Positions 25,273-38,929 are shown, counted from the first letter of the stretch. The stretch: DNA of 64,000 nt from Rhabdornis inornatus (GCA_013397075.1 VWZS01005959.1:309467-373466), one strand, 5' to 3'. The notes: generated by a model from the sequence alone, not told the origin. Numbers and translations: made by a program.

Positions 25273-28200
25273 CCTACATGTTCATATTCTGAAAGAGAAT
25301 GCATGTGTGCATCAGCATATAAAGGTGTAAGATAAAACACATTGATTTCTGTTTTTCTTCAACATACTTGATATTAGTAGAGATGAGGCATTTCCATTTG
25401 ATGTAGTTCTGCCGGTTTTCTACAGGTCTGTGCTCATTTGATTGTTAGCATATAAAACAGACTTATTTCTATTCATGGTTTTTTGGTCATTAAGGTTAAT
25501 AATAAGAACTTTGACTCAAAGCAGTGTTGTATGTGTCAGTGTGCAGTAATGTGTAGTAGTGTGTTATCCAAATGAGAGTTGTGATAATGAGAATCAGCAT
25601 TTAGTAGTGGAAATTGGACAAGGCTCATTTTCAGGATGGATTGAGATTCAAAAGAAAATGGTTTAAAACAGGAAGATCTAATTTTAAATAAGAAAACTTT
25701 TAAGAGATAGTTCAGGGGCAATACTTTTGAAAGTAACTCTTGAAGTTTGCAATTGCACCTTTTTTGATACCTTCTCAGAAAGAGCTTTAAGCATCCTAGT
25801 CTTTCAGACTGTGTGCTGTCAGTCACTCCAGCTAAGCAAAGCCTACAGAGTCATTAGTGACTTTAGGAAAGTCTTATCTCCTAGGCCTAGCTGTTACCAC
25901 TTTCCATGTGTCACCAGGAGTTTCTGCTTTGCCAGTGACCAGGTGAGAGCAGCGTTCAGTGTGTTGGGGTTGGACAATGTGCACAGTGAGGATGGGTTGT
26001 GGTGCTGCTCAGGGTCAGCAACAGGGAGGAAATTTCAAAATCTGTACCATGGCCATAAATACAGGCTTATTTGGTGTGTGCCCACCTGATTTGTTTTGGT
26101 AAAAGTCCATTTTGAAAAAAACAGTGTTCCTGTTTCTCCTCTAAGCACTGAGCACGGCCTCATTTCTCCCAGTTCTTTCCTCCTTGCAGCATGGTAGAAG
26201 TTTTTTTCAGTGTTGTGTCTGCTTATTTGGTGCTTCTCAGAAGCCTTCAATCTCAAGCTGTATGCATGCCAGATGGCATGTGGAGGTATGTGTGCAGGTA
26301 TTTGAAGTCTAAGAGGAGACTGCATTGATCAGAACCTTCTTGAAATCATGCTCATGTTTTGGGAGGATCATTTGTGTCATTAAAATTGATGCAGCCCTTT
26401 GGAGACTGGAAGAATTAGCTTAAGAGCTCTGTGAACAGAGTTAGTGATCCCCTTGTGGATCCCTTTCTCTGTTGTAGATTTATAAACAGCTCGGCCTTTC
26501 TGCTTGCTTTCTTGATGTATGTGTGCATGTGGTGACTCTTTTATAAGATGCTTCTGTCATTTGCAATCTGATATAGCAGCTGTAATCACTTAGCTTTTTG
26601 CCAGAAGAGCCTTTTTATTAGCTTACTCATTTTTATGTAACTTGCCTTTTCTCATGGTGAATATCACAGGGCTAGAAGGGACATATCTGCTCCTACCAGA
26701 TGCTGTAAAATATCAACCTGTAGTGATGGTTGTTAGCAGTGGCAGCTTGGCTGGAATGTGATGTTGGAAAGGTGAGGAGACTGGAGCTGGGCTATGTGAC
26801 CTATTCAGCAAAGTGACAGGCTAGAGGGGACCACAATGAGTGGAAAATATTCAGAAGTCATGGGCCTAAAATGCCTTTCTAGGAGGGGAATCTTCATATC
26901 TTCATCTACAGAACATGGGGTGGAATCTCTAATTTTTGAATCTCAGCGGAAGTCTGCTATAAGCAAATATCTGTAAAGGCCGTTGGCAAAATCTTCTTAT
27001 TTTCTTTTAGTGACTGGGCCACATAAAGAATGGAAATTTACTGCAGCTGTCATTTACTCTCCAAACTCAAATGGCTATGGTTATGGAGTCAGCATGATTA
27101 CAGAGAATGGAATTAGGAGTTAAGAAATGCACAGGCAACTTTAATTAACCTCCTTTGTGTATATGCATTATGATGTAGTCTTTAATTATGTGATCACATA
27201 CTATTTTCCCCAAAGCAATTGTGTCTCATTTTCCTTAGAGGATAGAGGTGATGTAGAAGGCTGTTTGTCCAGAGGACCTCTGTGCTTTTGATTGCAGAAA
27301 TTGGAAGGTGTACAACAAACAAAGCAGGGACTGCAAGGAGTGAAAGATGGGGTCATGGTTAAGGTGCTTGGAAGAGTTAAATGTACCTCTGCCTTTACCT
27401 GAGTTCTTGATCAGTGCCACTAAGTCTTTTGAGCCTCCAGGTGGTCACTATTTGTGTGTTCTTCCTTTTTGGATCACTTTGAGGCAAAAGTTTGATTTGC
27501 AGATACATTGGGCATCCAGGTCTATCAGGGAAATCAATTGGAGCGGTGCTTAAGACATATAAAGGGCTGTATAAAGCTTAGTATACTGAAAAAAATCCAA
27601 GTAGTAGGCTTCCCAGAGCAAGCACCCAGCGATAGATCCTTTTAGCTGGATCTCTCCATCTCACTTCTCATCAGAAGAGCAGGGTAATAACTCTTCCCTA
27701 GCTTGTTGTGAGAAGGGAATGTGATTAATGTTCTTGAGGCTTTTGAATACCATTGAGGTGGGCACTGTAGAAAGAAATCAAGAAATTAAAAATTCTGTCT
27801 TCAGAGCAAGATTTGAATATTGTGGTGCAAAGAATAAATGCTACGTATTGATGGGCCTGCACATTGAATGGTGAAAATAAACCAAAATACTTAACACCAC
27901 TGGGTAGAGCTTGGGTCTGGGCTTAAGACCAGGAGATAGTGAAAGTGAAAGGTGGTGCCACAATAAGGCTCTGTTTTAGAGGGTACAGAGTGGGATGAAA
28001 ATTAAGATTATGCCCACTAGCTTTATTTCTGGCATCTCCTAAATCCTGTGTCAAATTCTTTTAACTTGTTTTTTAAGGTAGACAGCTTTAGCGGGGAATG
28101 CCATATCTAATGGAATTCGTGAAAAATAGTGCTCATCTGGCAAAGGATGTGTTTTTCTCCCTACCATGGGCTACAGATGGTTTCTGAAGTTATTTGGGTT

Positions 28201-31200
28201 TTGCATAAGCTAAGGATTCCTCCTTGGTGAATTTAGGTGCAGAATTGGGCCACCCATATATATGGATTTGGCCAAAATTTTTGCATATTTAGGATCTGGC
28301 ATAGATTCTGGAATCCGGGAGTTCAATAGCATGATACCTGGAGCGAATCACTCTGTCGTCTGCCTTTTGTGAAATAGGAAAATAGTAATTCTTCCTTCAG
28401 AGCAGCATTCAAGTGTAACTACGCTAAAAATTGTGAGGGGCTCCATTTGAACAATAAGAATTTAAAACCAGAATAATGCAAACTGACAGGGGTTTGGAGA
28501 GTAATCCTGAGGCTGCTGCTGTGCTTAAATGCAAGTGTTGCTACCCTGCTTTCTGTACAGAGAAAGATTTGGGTTCAATTATATCTGGTACCATTATTTT
28601 ATATTTATTCAAGCTGAATGACAGCAGTAGCTGCCTCAATGTGTATAGATTGAAAAAAAGAGAAAGATTTGAAAGAGCAGTGGTGATTATGTTCAACTCT
28701 TTTAGTAGTAGATTTTGCAGATACAAAATACTGCAGATACTTCACCGAAAAGGTGTCTCCTCCAAACAGATGAACACTGTGTGCAGAGGGCAGAGGAACA
28801 GACTGTGCCATGAGATTGTTTCTCCTTGCTCAGAATACTGCTTTTTATTAGTCCCTTGCTCAAAGGACTTGTTGCAGCTGTATCTAATTCATTTTTAATA
28901 AGCTCTTTCTACTTCAGGTGTCGATCTGTTGTGCCCATTACTTTTCATTTTCATAAATATTTGAGTGCAAAATGATAACTTTTTTTTTTTCCCCATGCAC
29001 TGGACTAGTGGAAATGGAAGTTCTTTTTAGAAAGGCTTCAGAAAGTGACAGAATCTGAAAGGAGATGAGTCTTTATAATCTTTAATTTTGGTTGCATACA
29101 TTGCACAGATACCAAATGTGATGACTGCAATAAAATAAAAACAAAGCATTATTTTAAATGCTCAAAAAAACCGCTTTAATAAATGATCCCATTTATTGAT
29201 CATGTCTGGGAAAAATCTTCTGCCCCTCTGAACTAATAAGCTCCGAACCGTCCAAACTTATCTCCAACAAGTAGATTGTAGCCAACATGAACAGAAGGGG
29301 TACCAAAAGCAAATTCAGAGTGGACAGCAAAAATAGAATATTTTAATTTGATTGAAAGATGACTCAAAATCAAGGGAGCAATGTGAGTGTTCTTTCCTTC
29401 AATTATATTTTCAGGTTCTTGAAAATTAGTACAAAATACCTTCATTTAGTATTTTTTTCTCTGTGTCAAATCAGAATCCCTACTTCTGTTTACATTAGGA
29501 AAGGTATCCAGTTCACTGCTGGATTTTTTGTAATCTCCTCAGTTGGAAAATAAATGTCTGTGATTGAGGTGGTAATGTTAATTCATTTAAGGAAGCACTC
29601 TCAAGTTATTCCTATCTTGTTTTTCTTTTAAAAAAATAGATTAAAAACCTGATCTTTATTAATTAAAACATCTCACATGAATTTATTGAGGCGTAGGACT
29701 TTGCAGGTGGCAACCTTTGTCTTTTAATATTAATTGGAAAATATTGATTAAAAAAAGACTAGTCTGTCGTGCTGATAATTGCAACCAGATTTAGATATGA
29801 TCACTAGATCTTCCCAAGATTACAAAGAAGGAGTTACCATCTAATTGGTAAAAAGATTGAACATTATTTTGGTAATCCCTGAGCTTTGATAACTTAGTCT
29901 CTGTTGTTCATTTATATGTCTTGTCTGTGTGCCACTGTAAAGTGGTTAAATGTGGTGTAAGCTGATAAGACTATGTATGTAGAGTCATGTACATTTCATG
30001 AGCATTCCATATTTTATAGTTGTTGTAACAATGTGCTTTTCTTTAACTGGAGGTTAGACCTGCTGAACACTTCAAACCCACCTAGTATTTACTTCTTTAT
30101 AGCAACATGCTAAGGTTGAGATAGTCTGGTCTCAATTCCTTGATGGCAAGAACAAGCAACTTGTTTTATTTAACATTCCTCAATACATTAAAAATAATCT
30201 GTAACTTTCCAAAAAGGTTTTACATCTTTTGACTTCATATTTGATCTGTTTAAGCACTTTCTTAATATGAAATTGTGATATTTCACTGTACAAAAATATT
30301 GCTGTAGGCAAGTCCCTGACGTAGCTGGGAAAATAAATCAATTAGTGCAAGTAAACTAATTTTTAAGAAGAATTAGTATGCACTGTCAGTTTTATAGCAG
30401 GAAGGATTTCCTGAATAAAGTATAACCTTTGATAATGCATGACAAAAGTTAGCAGTTTCAATTTGAGATATAAATGCTTGAGTTTCTCAGCTGATTTTTA
30501 TTGCTGTTATTTCTATAAGATGTATCTGATTACATCAGGTTAGGATCAGGCCTAAATATATAAATTTATTTATTATGTGGCTGTAAATTCAAGGTGCTGC
30601 ACAGTCTGCAGCCGTACTGTTAACTCGCATGCTGACAGAAAATATGCTGGAAGTTTATTAATGGAATTTTAAAATCATCTGAACAAAATTAGTTGAAAAA
30701 TTTTAGTGTCTTCTATCCATTTATAAATATTAGCAAAAAAAAAAAAAGTCTCTGTTTCAGAGCTATCCCTTTGTGTACAGAGTGAGACTCGGGTTTCTCT
30801 GCCCCTAGAATGCTCTTTTTCTATCACTGCTAATAGCTGTGGACGTTTTCCGTGTGGATGTTCAGTACACGGTGTTGTGAATCCCAGGATGATATTGCCA
30901 TTAGTTAGAGCTTTATTTTGCATTGCCTATTCTGTGATTGCTCAGCATGCACAAGGGTAGAGTTAAAATCTTTATTCATTTCATTTAAAAATGTTTCTTT
31001 TGTTCTCCTTATCGTGTTCTGGCTTTCCCAAGGATATATGCCTTGAACAAAAAGTCACATGTGCATTACTAATTGTGTGCCATTGTATTTACAGTTCCTA
31101 GTGGTGGCACTGTGAAGCTACTAATTCTTTTGCTTCACTTGATGTAAAATAATCTGAGTGTCTTTGATAGCAGTGAAACAGTATTAATTGTTTTGTACGT

Positions 31201-31239
31201 TTCTTGGTCACTCTTCTTAGGTGGTCTTCATAATCTATT

Positions 31240-31860
31240 AGAACTTTCAGCCAGATTTTTGTAATGTCATGCCTCCAGCAGTGATTAAATTGGTAATTAA
31301 TGAACAGTCCTTGGCAACATAAACCACATCCCGTTAATTTTCCCTTTTGAGTTTTTCAAAGTTGTCGTCTCTGTCAGAAAGCATTGCGCCACCTTGCTAC
31401 GGCCCCTTGGCATGGAACCACAGCGACGGGATTTTTTGCAGCCATTAGCAGATCAGAGCAGTAATTTCACAGTATTTTGGTCAGGGTAATTATAGTACCA
31501 AGTACCGAGTAGAGTTGGGAATTCACACAAGAAGTTCAGAAATACCAGGTGAGCTTCCTTGTGTTCACTGGGACGTTATGATTAGTTTAATTGGGCTTTG
31601 TTTGATTTCAGCCGCGGAGACTCTTTGTGCCACGGCACTGCAGCCACTTTCCACTTTAGTGTTTCTGACCTGCATTGACAGGAACTGGTGCAAAAATGAA
31701 CTCTTTGAAGTGGGACTCTTTGGAAAGGGCAGCTAAAAAAGGGGAAGAGTGATGTGTAAGTAGTGTACTGTAGCAAAGTGCGACACCAGCCCAAACACCC
31801 TGCATTTTGCGGGTGATGAGATTCAAATTCTTTCATATTTTCAACCGGAACAGATAATAT
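31240..31860. promoter_or_regulatory. Candidate conserved noncoding element (CpG-retaining)
   Basis: The block is complex, non-repetitive sequence with about 13 CpGs, unusual for this AT-rich intron, and includes homeodomain-type cores such as GGTAATTAATG (about 31291) and CGTTAATTTT (about 31333). It has no coding potential. The composition fits a long-conserved or hypomethylated regulatory element. OTX1 being the neighbouring gene in human makes an enhancer reading plausible, but I cannot align genomes here. Confidence 0.35.
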
Positions 31861-32837
31861 TTCTGCTGCATTTGTGCAAATCTCAAGTAAATGACTGCAT
31901 TTGAAAACACAATCTGTTTTTAATCACTGGCTTTTACATAGTACCTGCTGTTCTACCTTCATTTGAAGATACAGTTGTTTCTCTCACAGGAAATTCTGTG
32001 AATCGTCTATTTAGTCCTGCAAACAAAACTGGGCGAATGCATTAATGAGACTGCAGCTGCACTTAGCAGTTCACATGTCACAAAATAGTAGGTAAAGGCA
32101 TTCATACTTGAGTGACTGACTATAGGTGTAGTGGCCTTCAGCAGTACATTGTGCACATTAAACTTTAAATAGTCACTTGCCTGTTGGCTTCTGAATGAAA
32201 GGACTGTCACTGGTCACTTCTCCTAAAGCCTTAATGAAACCAAATAGTTTGCTACGAGTTTGGGCCTAACCATTGGGGTGTTTCATGCAGTCTTGTCAGT
32301 TGATGTTCTTGAATTGACTTGAACAAAGATCAAAGTGTTTCTCAAAATGGAGAAGCGGAGAGAGAGACAGCTCCTTCAATTGCACCACAAGAGCTAATCA
32401 AGCCATCAGTTCTTTATGCACTCTGCGTGCCTTTAGAATTTAATACCCAATGGTTTGTCAGGACAAATTGAAATTTGGGGGTTGGCAGGGAGCAGGGGGG
32501 AGGTGGAGAGTGTCCCTCCTCAGCCTGCTGAAAATAAAATAAGCGCTTCACTCTACTGGAGTATCGTTTTGATAAATTTTATCATTTAATGTAAAACTGT
32601 AATGTTGATTAAACATTTGGGGTTGAAAAAAAAAGTTATGGTGAAGGATTCAATGGACATTATGCACCTTAGCACTGAGTAAAGACTCAGGTTCAAAGTG
32701 AAAGAGAAACTAAACTCGGGGTGATTTTTTTGTTTCTTTGATTGCTAATGAACTTTCTTTTTTTTGCCGAGACATTTTAAATTGGATTCAGAAGATAGAT
32801 TTTTGAGTGTCAGTTAAAACAAAGTCATGTGAAAATG

Positions 32838-32876
32838 CCTCTCTCTCTCCCTCCCTCCCTCCCTCCCCTTCTCTCC
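32838..32876. repeat. (CT)n/(CCCT)n microsatellite
   Basis: About 39 nt of pure pyrimidine, with CT units turning into CCCT units, inside the large intron. Polypyrimidine microsatellites of this kind are length-polymorphic. Confidence 0.9.
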
Positions 32877-33519
32877 TTTTAATTGATATGATTTAGGCAG
32901 AGGAAAATGGTAAGGGGGATTTTTCTATTGCAGAAGCAATTTTTAAGGGATTTAGTCTTATTTAGCCTGAAGGTCTTCACACTAATGAGAGCACTTAAGT
33001 TACGTCCAGGCGTTGATTAGACAGCTCATCTATCAACTGGAGCATGAGAATTTGTATTTTAGGTACCTTTTATACATTATAATTTTTTTTTTATTACTTT
33101 AGACTTTGTTTTCCACAAATCTTTAATGCCTTCTTTCACATCCAAGGTGTCTGAAACTCAACTGACAGAGTACAAATGCGAACAGGGAAATACTCTACGT
33201 TTGATGTTGAGTACATTTCAATACAATTCAATAATACTGAAATGTTGACAATATCGAAACTGCATCTGTAGAAATTGGCATGCTGGATGCAAATTGCTAC
33301 CGAGATACATTCCTTAAACTGCCACAAGCTTCCTCAAAGTCGAAATGCATTTATCAGGAAACACAGAATTGTATATGTATTTTTAAATGCCGAAGTACTC
33401 CCCCCACCCCCAAATTGTGAATGCACTCTCTACCTGTAGTTTTTTTGCCATGTTTAAAACACAATAGCATCTTAATTATTTTCTGAACCATTCTGAAAAG
33501 TACAGCTTTTGTAACTTTT

Positions 33520-34060
33520 TGACATTTCAGGTTTAAAAAAAATTAAAACGTTGCCACCAGCTTGCACTATGAGCAGCCTGTAATAACAGTTAAAAAAGCT
33601 TTCTGAACTATTTGACAAGATTTCTTAGTGCTGAGGCCATATGCTGTAGCCTTTAAGCTATTTCTTCCTATCAGTTTCATTATCACCTGCCTCTGAGTCT
33701 CCAATATCATCAGTAAGCACATGCAGAATCATAATTATGCCATGTACAAGTTCTTTGATAACATGTACAGTTTTCTTCTTAATTCTTTATCAAATGCATT
33801 GATCGTGGCATGTGTGCATTGATCCAGGTCCACCATCTGGCTGTGTGTGATAAGCACAGTGGCATCTTTGCATTTCCACTGTCATTCATTGCGCTACAAT
33901 TTGGCTGCAGGGGAGTAGTGGCTGGGATTAGCCCTGTTCTGCTACTTACTTGCATTTTAAGTTGACACCTCTACAGCGGCTCAGACCACATTACAAACTG
34001 AAACACATACGCACGACTTAGTGATGTGACACTCCTCAATAAGCTTACTCCACTAGCTAC
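33520..34060. promoter_or_regulatory. Candidate conserved noncoding element
   Basis: High-complexity sequence without repeats or coding frames. It contains a GATTAAAT/TCATAATTATGCC-type AT-core region and a balanced composition that stands out from the flanking intron. It is listed only as a region to align across amniotes. Confidence 0.25.
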
Positions 34061-34319
34061 TCAACAATCTGTAATTGGATTTGTAGGAATAACAGCAAAA
34101 GATTTCCTAAGAATTGCTGGGGACAGAAGGTGAAGTTTTCTCATTATTGGCAAAAGGCTAGGTATAGATCTTAGGCGATTGGTATTTTCCATTAAAAAAA
34201 CCTGCCAGCAGTTTGCAGGACTTTTAAAAAAAAAAAAACCACCCAGCAAAATAGAGTCCAGGGAGATGTAGGGTTTGCACTTGTTCTTTTCATTCTCATC
34301 ACATAGAAGCAGACAGGGA

Positions 34320-34500
34320 TCTCGTTACCCTCCCTCAAAAAATTGAGAGAAGGCGGGGAGGAAAACCAACTTTCAGAGGCCCCCTGCAGCCCGCTGGCTT
34401 TGTTTGGCTGGGAGTGACCCGGGAGCATTCCTCAGGAGGGCACGTCCCCGCGAGGCTGCCCACCCGAGGAGGAAGCTTCCCAGGATGGCAGTCTGAGAGA
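34320..34500. promoter_or_regulatory. Small CpG- and GC-rich patch in intron
   Basis: About 180 bp with roughly eight CpGs (GGCGGGG, CCCGGGAG, CACGTCCCCGCGAGG, CCCGAGG) in otherwise AT-rich intron. It is too short for a standard CpG island and has no TATA box or initiator context that I can see. Possible explanations are an enhancer, an unannotated start site, or a GC-biased repeat remnant. Confidence 0.35.
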
Positions 34501-36790
34501 TGCTGCTCTCCAGCTTACACATCCCATACACTTGCCAAAAGTCTTTGTTTCATAACACCACTTTTTCTTTCCACTTTTTTTTTTCTCAAGTTATAAAGTC
34601 AAGTTTACACAAGAGAAAATCCCTTAAATGGAGCTCGATGAATGTTGACTCTTACAATGAGTAAGCAGCTTTCTTAACTTCTGTCTGTAGCTCAGCTGTG
34701 GAAAGGCGCAGAAAACACCATCTTTAGCCTGTTAATCTCGGATCGGACGTTCTGCCTTGTCTGGATGATGGCACTGTTTTCGAATATTTCTGAGCATGCA
34801 TGCTTGAGCCCCTGTTTGTGGGTCATGCCAATAGCACTGACAGTCATGATAGCAGGCAGAACAAGCTCATGAGTCCCAGCACCTTAGGTGATTGTTGACC
34901 TTAATTATACTTCCTAAATGGGGGAGAGCACAAACTTGCCTAAGCAAGGAAAATTCCAGGGAAGAAGTTAGTGGAGACTTTTGTCTCTGCTTTTGGTTGA
35001 GGTTGACTTTCTCAGTGGTGTTTCCTGGGGACCCTGTGGGTTGGCAGGGCTGCCCTTGCAGGATTCTCTGGGAAAGCTCCTTGCTCTCTGCACCAGCACA
35101 AGTGAACAAGGACAGAAGGAAAACACGTGTTTTTGGAATTGGTTATCTCAGCCTGTCCCTGAAACTTGCCATAGAGCCAAGTGCAGTGTGAAACAGATGA
35201 GATCACCTCTGTCACAGAGATGTTTGATGTCTGAAATGGTTAAATGGGTTAAATCTTATTTATCTGAATAGAACTTGGGGGCTGTTTAGCAGAATGCTCC
35301 AGCACAAATACCTGTGGTTCACTTTGACGTTACAATTTTTTTGTTGGTTTCTTTACTTATAAATACTTGAACTGTTAGACCTTTTACTTTTTTCTCTGAG
35401 AAAGATGTATTTGTACCAGATTAGAAAAGCTAAACTGTTTCTTTACATTGAATAATCAGCCTGTCATGACAAATCTATCTACTTCTGCATGAGTAGGTGC
35501 CAGTTTGACTAGCTTCTTTTAGGCTCACACTAGGTTTTAAGCTGGATCCGTGTGCATGACTGGCAGTGCATTTGTTGGACCAGATCTAAGGAGCCAGAGA
35601 GCGTTCAGCTCCTTTTTGCCTACAAAAGAGCAGCCAGACAACCAGCAAGAGGCCTTGGATGTAGCACAAGGTGATACTTACTTAGTCAGCTATTCTTTTT
35701 TTCAAATATTTTTTTTTCCATTCACTAAACTAAGAGTTTTTCAGTTTCACAATGACACAAGGAATTAAATTATCAGTGGATTGTTCTTCTACAGCCACCA
35801 TTCTTCACAGAGAAATACTGTGCCAAATGAATTGTATGTTTTCCAGAACAACATAAAATTATTTTTAAAATTAAAAAATAAAAATAGAAGAAATTGCTGG
35901 CTACTTCTTTAAAAATGCCTCCTTGATTTAAGGAGATGTTTTCCATTTTGCAGCCACGCCACCCCATTTTATTGTGAATTTTGGAAACTTTTTTTCGTAA
36001 CAGCTTTGTTAAAATATTGTTTGTGATTCTTCCAATTTTAGACTTTGAGCTACATCCGTGTTCATTGTGTCTTGTCTCATCAGTGTTTCGGTGCCCTAGC
36101 TCCTAAGCCAATACCTACTTAAGCAGTTTGATACTTTTTGTGATATGCATTCATGAAAAAATATTTTCAAGCTACATGCAGTTTATTGATAGTGAGGTTG
36201 CTGATGCAGACACCAGGCAGAAGGCAGAAAATACCCAAGATGTTTGTGTCTGTCTTTGCTTCCCACCTCCTGTGATCTGAATAGCCACGGAATTCCAAAA
36301 CCACTTTTGTTTATGCCTAGTGTTCCTTGCTTAGCAATCCGTATTTTGTTCACTACCTGTGTATTTTGAGCTGTTCTGAAACAGTGGCAGAGACCAAACA
36401 TAAATGTGATCCCCAGGGTGATCAAAGATTTAATCTGACCAGATGGGACAAACTTGAGAAAGATTTTGACTTTCCACTCTGTTTTGCAACAAGAAAGGCT
36501 GATTTTTTTTCCTCCCGTCCTTTCTTTGTTAGCAAAGGCAGAGATCAGGCCATCCCCAGAGGAATGAGCAGGTGTGGCCATTTATAAGCATGTCTGGTTA
36601 TATTATAAACCAACATAAGAAAAGTTTGAAATGGTTTGAAAAGATCTGCTAAACAGTTTTAATGTTTCATCCCAAATCCTATTTACTCAAACAAGAGCCA
36701 ATCAAGGTCACAGTACAACCCAGCCTGCTCAAACCTTTAAAGCTCACGAAATTTTATTTAATTTATTTTTTATTCTGCCTTCTCTTCTAA

Positions 36791-36838
36791 CTGAATAGGT
36801 ACGTTTTGGTAATCCTGAATAGGTACGTTTTGGTAATC
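36791..36838. repeat. 24-bp perfect tandem duplication
   Basis: Two exact adjacent copies of a 24-bp unit (CTGAATAGGTACGTTTTGGT plus AATC) at 36791-36814 and 36815-36838. Exact identity implies a recent slippage or duplication event. Confidence 0.95.
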
Positions 36839-37439
36839 TTTGCCTCTGGACAAGCACAGAAGTCTTTTTCTTTCTGAATGGCTAATAACAGAGCCGTTCT
36901 TCCTGTCTAGTGATGAAAGAGGTGGCAGTCAAGTTCTTTCTCTTAGATGTACTGTGCACTCACAGCCGACCACGAACCATTTTGAAACCTACAGCTTCAG
37001 GAGTCGCTTGCTCTCATACAATTCTGGTTTGATTTTGTTGCCGTGGATTATAAGTAATTTACCACATTTTTTTAATTTTACTTTTGTCTCCCAGTCTATG
37101 GACACAGTAAAGAATTTACTTTTTACAGATCAGATAAATGCAGTTCACCAGATTATATTTTTTTTATAGTGAGAGGATGATAAATTATCAAATGCTGGTG
37201 TAAAGTCAGTTTGGATCCTCCCAAAATTCTGCCTAGGAGGACTGAAAATCCCTGGCAAAGGTTTTGTGGTTTATTTTCTTTTTCTTTTTAATGTGAGAAG
37301 ATTGCAAATTTTTTAGTCATTTAAGGAGATGGTTTTTAAGGGATGTTTGGGGGTTTTTTTGCCCTGAAAGACTTCACCACTCTGAATATTTTCCTGAGTT
37401 GGGCAGCTCTCAACTGGTTGGGTAATGATCTCAGAAACT

Positions 37440-37860
37440 GCCCTGCCAGTGCTTCACATTCGAATTCACCTTCCTAAATCCACAGCATAATTTTTGGCCA
37501 AAGTAATGTCAGTCATTGCCGTCTGCGGCGAGTACAAACAGGACCCCCTAATGGCAGCCATTTTTATTTGTTTCTTAAGATCCAAAGGCTGCTGAAAGAA
37601 CAATTGGATAAAGTTGAGGATTGGAGAAGCTTGATTTTCTTGTTCCAGTGAAATGAAACTCCCGTCCTTTTTTTCTTCCCCTTCCCTTAAAAGCCAAAGT
37701 CAGCTAGGGGGTTGTAGCTGTGTCAAAGCCGTTGGGATGCCACTGCTGATCACTTTAATTACTAGGACTAAGGAGGATAAAATTAAAAGTAGCACCATTG
37801 AAGCAGTGGAAGAAAGCTTGCCGAGATGTCAGTGAACTGTGAAATATAAAAATTGCATAC
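37440..37860. promoter_or_regulatory. Candidate conserved noncoding element
   Basis: A complex unique stretch including GCCGTCTGCGGCGAGTAC and a GGCAGCCATTTTTATTTG core, then AT-rich but non-repetitive sequence with ATTACTAGG-type motifs. No coding potential is visible. Low-confidence regulatory candidate. Confidence 0.28.
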
Positions 37861-38299
37861 CAATACATTTTTATGGGAGGGAAACAAGGAATAACATTAC
37901 TTATTCTTGTAGAGTTTGTCCTTAAACAGTGAAGTTTCCGTCACTGCATCTGCATGGCAGATCTTTAAACCATTACAAAATAGTTGGGAGGAAATAACAA
38001 AGAAAACTGTAATGTCTCTTTGGCATGTCAGGTTCGTGTCAGAGGGTGGAAGATTTTACTGAGTTTTCTTTTCAACTGTACAGGGAAAAATAAGTCACTG
38101 CATGTGTGTTTGCTTGGTCCTTTCGGGGTGCAGTGCTTCTTTTCATATCTCCTGGGTTGTTTGTGGTTTTTTTTATATTTTTGTTCATGCCTCTGTACCT
38201 CTCTCAAGTGCTCTCCTTTCCAAATTCTAGCTTGATATGCTGTTTAACTATTTTTCTGTACCTCAAAACTTAGTCTATCTACTTTTTCCGCTCTCAATT

Positions 38300-38640
38300 T
38301 CATTGCTCCTTCTTACTAGTGTTTCTTCTGCCAAGCTCAGTAACCAAGGGTTCAAATACCGGATTGAATTTAAGCAAGAACTAGGCTGGTTTTTCCCTTA
38401 TCCGCTGGTGATGATTGGCTTAATCAGCGCAAACACAAGCCACCATAATCTGTGTTTGCTTGGAGATCCCCGGGATGTTAATGACTATGCTAATAATTCA
38501 GGATACAAGTTCTCTTTCAGGAGGAGGGGAGGAAAGGAGATGGGAGGAATCAACACGCTCAGTTTAGGGCATTTTTGTCACTAACACATAACTGGCCCTA
38601 TTTTAAATTATATGTACTGAAGTAGATTAAATTGTTTGAC
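38300..38640. promoter_or_regulatory. Candidate conserved noncoding element with bicoid-like cores
   Basis: The stretch includes GATTGGCTTAATCAGCG, a GCTAATAATTC core, and several CpGs. The TAATC cores are of the type bound by OTX/PITX homeodomains. An open frame runs through it (38237-38584), but it has no start context, splice structure or family resemblance, so I read the region as noncoding. Confidence 0.3.
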
Positions 38641-38929
38641 GTTAAACCATGTGGGAATCTTAATTTTGTACATTTGTTCTTAGAAGTCAAGTTAAGTCAA
38701 GTTAAGCCCAGAGGTTCCTAAATCAAAGGAATTAGGAATATTAGAGATTTGAGCAGTTTTATCTCAAGTAAAATTCAATGTAATTAATGTTACCAAATAC
38801 TGTGGGTCGAAATAAAACTGTTTGCTGTGTCAGTTGGCTGGCTAGAAATTAAATTAAATTGATCTATTATAGTGCATAGGAGGGGGGAAGGGGGAGGGAA
38901 GCTTTCCAGTTGTCTTTTTAATGTGTACT

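Noticed and set aside
28476..28898. 140-codon + strand frame in the 17.4-kb intron
   Set aside because: It has no splice context, no family resemblance and ordinary intronic composition.
36183..36581. 132-codon minus-strand frame
   Set aside because: There is no recognisable domain, start context or supporting neighbours; chance open frame.
38237..38584. 115-codon + strand frame starting with a hydrophobic stretch resembling a signal peptide
   Set aside because: The hydrophobic start comes from T-rich DNA. The second half overlaps a candidate noncoding element and no family is recognised.
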